The notes below the pieces were generated by a model. The model searched no databases and was not told the DNA's origin. It saw only the letters and a program-made list of their open reading frames with translations. A stretch of DNA of 6,139 nt. Source: Desulfobulbaceae bacterium UBA2775 (GTDB lineage Bacteria; Desulfobacterota; Desulfobulbia; Desulfobulbales; Desulfocapsaceae). Positions 4,322-6,139 of this stretch are shown in pieces (the stretch's first letter is position 1; every line of letters begins with the position of its first letter). The stretch is from NCBI GenBank assembly GCA_002352445.1, contig DEIL01000193.1:3983-10121 (forward strand). Reading direction: 5' to 3'. The position numbers were made by a program, and so were the translations under genes.

Positions 4322-6139
4322 ATGAAAATTCGATTCTTTTTGATAACTCACTTGGCTCTGTTCTTTTTTATGCTTTCTCCGGCAGTTGCCAAAAGCTGGA
4401 ATTTTGATGAAAAGAGTATTCCCTGGGCCCCGAAAATATCCATCGAGCCCGGAGTAAAATCGAACCGTGTTCTGCAGATCGATGCTAAAGGATCTCATCA
4501 CACCAGGGTAACGGTGCCGGAGGCCCTGCCCCCCTCTTTTGTGGTTGAAACACGGGTGCACCTTCACAGCTCGCGGGGAGCCCCACCGGTTGCCTATTTG
4601 TACGGGCTTACTGAGGAAGGTTTTATCGCACTTACGCTTGGTTCAGGCAGCGCGCGGCTCTTTTACTGGCGTGGCAATGAAAAACCTTCAATCAGTTTCG
4701 GTCGGGCTGCAATACCATCCTTTACCAGTCGCTGGATACGCGTTAAGCTGGCTATGCAGAATGAAACCGTGGCGGCCAAAGTATGGCCTGAGGGCGTTCG
4801 TGAACCTGGATGGATGATCAGCGGATGCTTGCCGGATGTTTCTGCCAGGAAGGTAGCCCTTGGTGTCTGGCTTTCACCGAAAAAAGCTTCCCGCGCTTCT
4901 ATGCTCTTTGATGACCTTATGCTCCGTCCGGTCGAAAAAAAAGACCGCATTGCCGTCCTGGCTGTTGCGGCGAAGCCACTGGAAATGCCGGAAGGAAAAC
5001 AGACGGGTATCTTTGAGACGGGGCCTCATACCGGAATTATCTCTGACCGTCTGGTTGCGGCCTTCGACAGCAGTAACGGCTCGCTACGTCACTTGGTCGA
5101 TCGCCGGACCGGGCAATCCTTTGCCAATGCGGTTCAAAGACGCCCTCTTTTTCGCATTCTCCTGACCCGCTGGCGCAAGGGAGAGGCTGTTGAAATCACA
5201 TCTGACGATTTCGCCCACCTCTCTCTGAAGACAGTTACAGCAGACACCCTGGGTATGGAGTTCTCTAAAGGACCTGAACCTGGAATGTCTGTAGCCGCTA
5301 CCATCACAGCAGGCAAAGATGGCCTGGTGCATTTTGGATTAACCGTAAAGAACCCCACCGATCAGGCGGTGGCATCCATCCAATACCCGTGTTTTGTCTC
5401 TCCTGTCGTTCTCGGGGAGGATGCCTTGGATGACAGGCTCCTTTTCCCGCAGCACCATACCGACGGCATTGTCGTCAATGCACCCGGCCATCTGAACCGC
5501 CGGCTGTATGGATCTTACCCGGGAAGTGCTGCTGTACAGATGATGGCCCTGTATGACTCCTTATCCGGACTGATGCTTGCTACGCAGGATAGCCAGGGGC
5601 ACTGCAAGAACTTTGAAGTTGAGATGGCCTCGAACCGTTTTGTAGAAATCAAGGTCAACCACCTGAGACCGGAGGTTCCTGGGGATGGAGACATACCTTA
5701 CACCACAGTCATGGGCGTTTTCAGCGGGGACTGGCACGATGCGGCTGACCTCTACAAGCGCTGGGCGCGTCAACAGCCCTGGTGTGCCCGCAAGCTGACA
5801 CAGCGTGAAGATATCCCTGCTTTCCTCAAAGAGGGTCCGGCGGGAATCATTTTCCGCCTTGGTAGCCCAAAGGGGTATAATGGTTCCATGGGGCCCGATC
5901 TTGAGCGTCTTCCTGAGATTACCGAGGCGTACCGGAAACGTGCCGGTGTTCCGCATATGATAGTGGTGCCCTATGGATGGGAAAATCGCGGAACCTGGGC
6001 TGGCATCAATTATTTCCCAGCGCGCCCATCCGATGAAGCATGGCGCAAAGCCAATTCAGTCCTGCGTGCCCAGGGTGACCGCAGTGCCCTGCTCACGTCG
6101 GGCTACTGGTGGGTCGTCCGCCGCCCCCTCACCTACTTC
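4322..6139 (+). CDS. Exported glycoside-hydrolase-like protein, DUF6259-type, 3' end beyond the window (606 aa seen)
   Basis: The frame is open for 606 codons and leaves the window without a stop. Residues 1-23 are a Sec signal peptide: MKIR, a Phe/Leu-rich core, then SPAVA before the likely cut, so the protein is secreted or periplasmic. Residues about 24-204 look like a lectin-type jelly roll (alternating beta pattern; WIRVKLAMQN and LFDDLMLRPV near its end). Residues about 240-470 look like a beta-sandwich of the galactose-mutarotase kind (LVAAFDSSNGSLRHLVDRRTG, then LYDSLSGLMLATQD). GDWHDAADLYKRWARQQPW at 469-487 is the linker typical of DUF6259 proteins. After about 500 a TIM-barrel-like part starts (GIIFRLG, HMIVVPYGWENRG). 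By family resemblance it may bind or cleave a glycan; catalytic residues cannot be named because the barrel is cut. It starts 71 bases after the preceding stop. TTG 4316 is an alternative start. Confidence 0.8.
   Translation, partial: MKIRFFLITHLALFFFMLSPAVAKSWNFDEKSIPWAPKISIEPGVKSNRVLQIDAKGSHHTRVTVPEALPPSFVVETRVHLHSSRGAPPVAYLYGLTEEGFIALTLGSGSARLFYWRGNEKPSISFGRAAIPSFTSRWIRVKLAMQNETVAAKVWPEGVREPGWMISGCLPDVSARKVALGVWLSPKKASRASMLFDDLMLRPVEKKDRIAVLAVAAKPLEMPEGKQTGIFETGPHTGIISDRLVAAFDSSNGSLRHLVDRRTGQSFANAVQRRPLFRILLTRWRKGEAVEITSDDFAHLSLKTVTADTLGMEFSKGPEPGMSVAATITAGKDGLVHFGLTVKNPTDQAVASIQYPCFVSPVVLGEDALDDRLLFPQHHTDGIVVNAPGHLNRRLYGSYPGSAAVQMMALYDSLSGLMLATQDSQGHCKNFEVEMASNRFVEIKVNHLRPEVPGDGDIPYTTVMGVFSGDWHDAADLYKRWARQQPWCARKLTQREDIPAFLKEGPAGIIFRLGSPKGYNGSMGPDLERLPEITEAYRKRAGVPHMIVVPYGWENRGTWAGINYFPARPSDEAWRKANSVLRAQGDRSALLTSGYWWVVRRPLTYF

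Noticed and set aside
4300..4407. Short frame from ATG 4300 (MAEITIANENS...)
   Set aside because: It has 35 codons in another frame over the signal-peptide coding region, and its ATG has no ribosome-binding site of its own. It is probably chance.
5561..5956. 131-codon open frame on the minus strand
   Set aside because: It is a shadow of the large exported protein, whose plus-strand frame shows clear domain-like sequence throughout.

Overview
The window is a small bacterial sulfotransferase cluster followed by the 5' two-thirds or so of a large exported protein. All genes read on the + strand. A Sec-type signal peptide on the last gene and the PAPS-binding motifs on the others suggest a Gram-negative environmental bacterium that makes sulfated surface or extracellular glycans. 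The DUF6259-like last gene is a type I associate with the Planctomycetota/Verrucomicrobiota/Lentisphaerota group, but the taxonomy is a weak inference because no RNA gene or marker gene is present.

Layout. Positions 1-238 are AT-rich and hold no convincing gene. Positions 269-2185 are one long reading frame (638 sense-or-stop codons) for a sulfotransferase, a beta-rich segment, a coiled coil and a second sulfotransferase-like C-terminal tail. It is interrupted by two in-frame stops, TAG at 446-448 and TGA at 1145-1147, and is best read as a pseudogene. Its stop overlaps the start of an intact, more AT-rich Sulfotransfer_2-type gene (2185-2880). A 182-base gap (2881-3062) follows, with a 14-base perfect palindrome and a decayed relic of the sulfotransferase tail found at the end of the broken gene. 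Positions 3063-4250 are an intact paralogue of the broken gene. It carries Gln and Trp codons where the first copy has stops, lacks exactly 501 bases (167 codons) of the middle, and ends differently. From 4316 or 4322 to the window end runs an exported glycoside-hydrolase-like protein, cut off by the window edge.

How the parts fit. The two related sulfotransferase genes come from a tandem duplication: offset 2794 before the 501-base length difference and 2293 after it, with homology starting about 30 bases upstream of the start codon. One copy has decayed while the other has kept its key motifs. The gene between them belongs to a different sulfotransferase family. Together they would move sulfate from PAPS onto glycan or lipid acceptors. 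The exported protein may act on carbohydrate outside the cytoplasm, but a functional link to the sulfotransferases is not shown by the sequence. I see no previously undescribed system. The most interesting aspect is modular shuffling and decay in this sulfotransferase locus.
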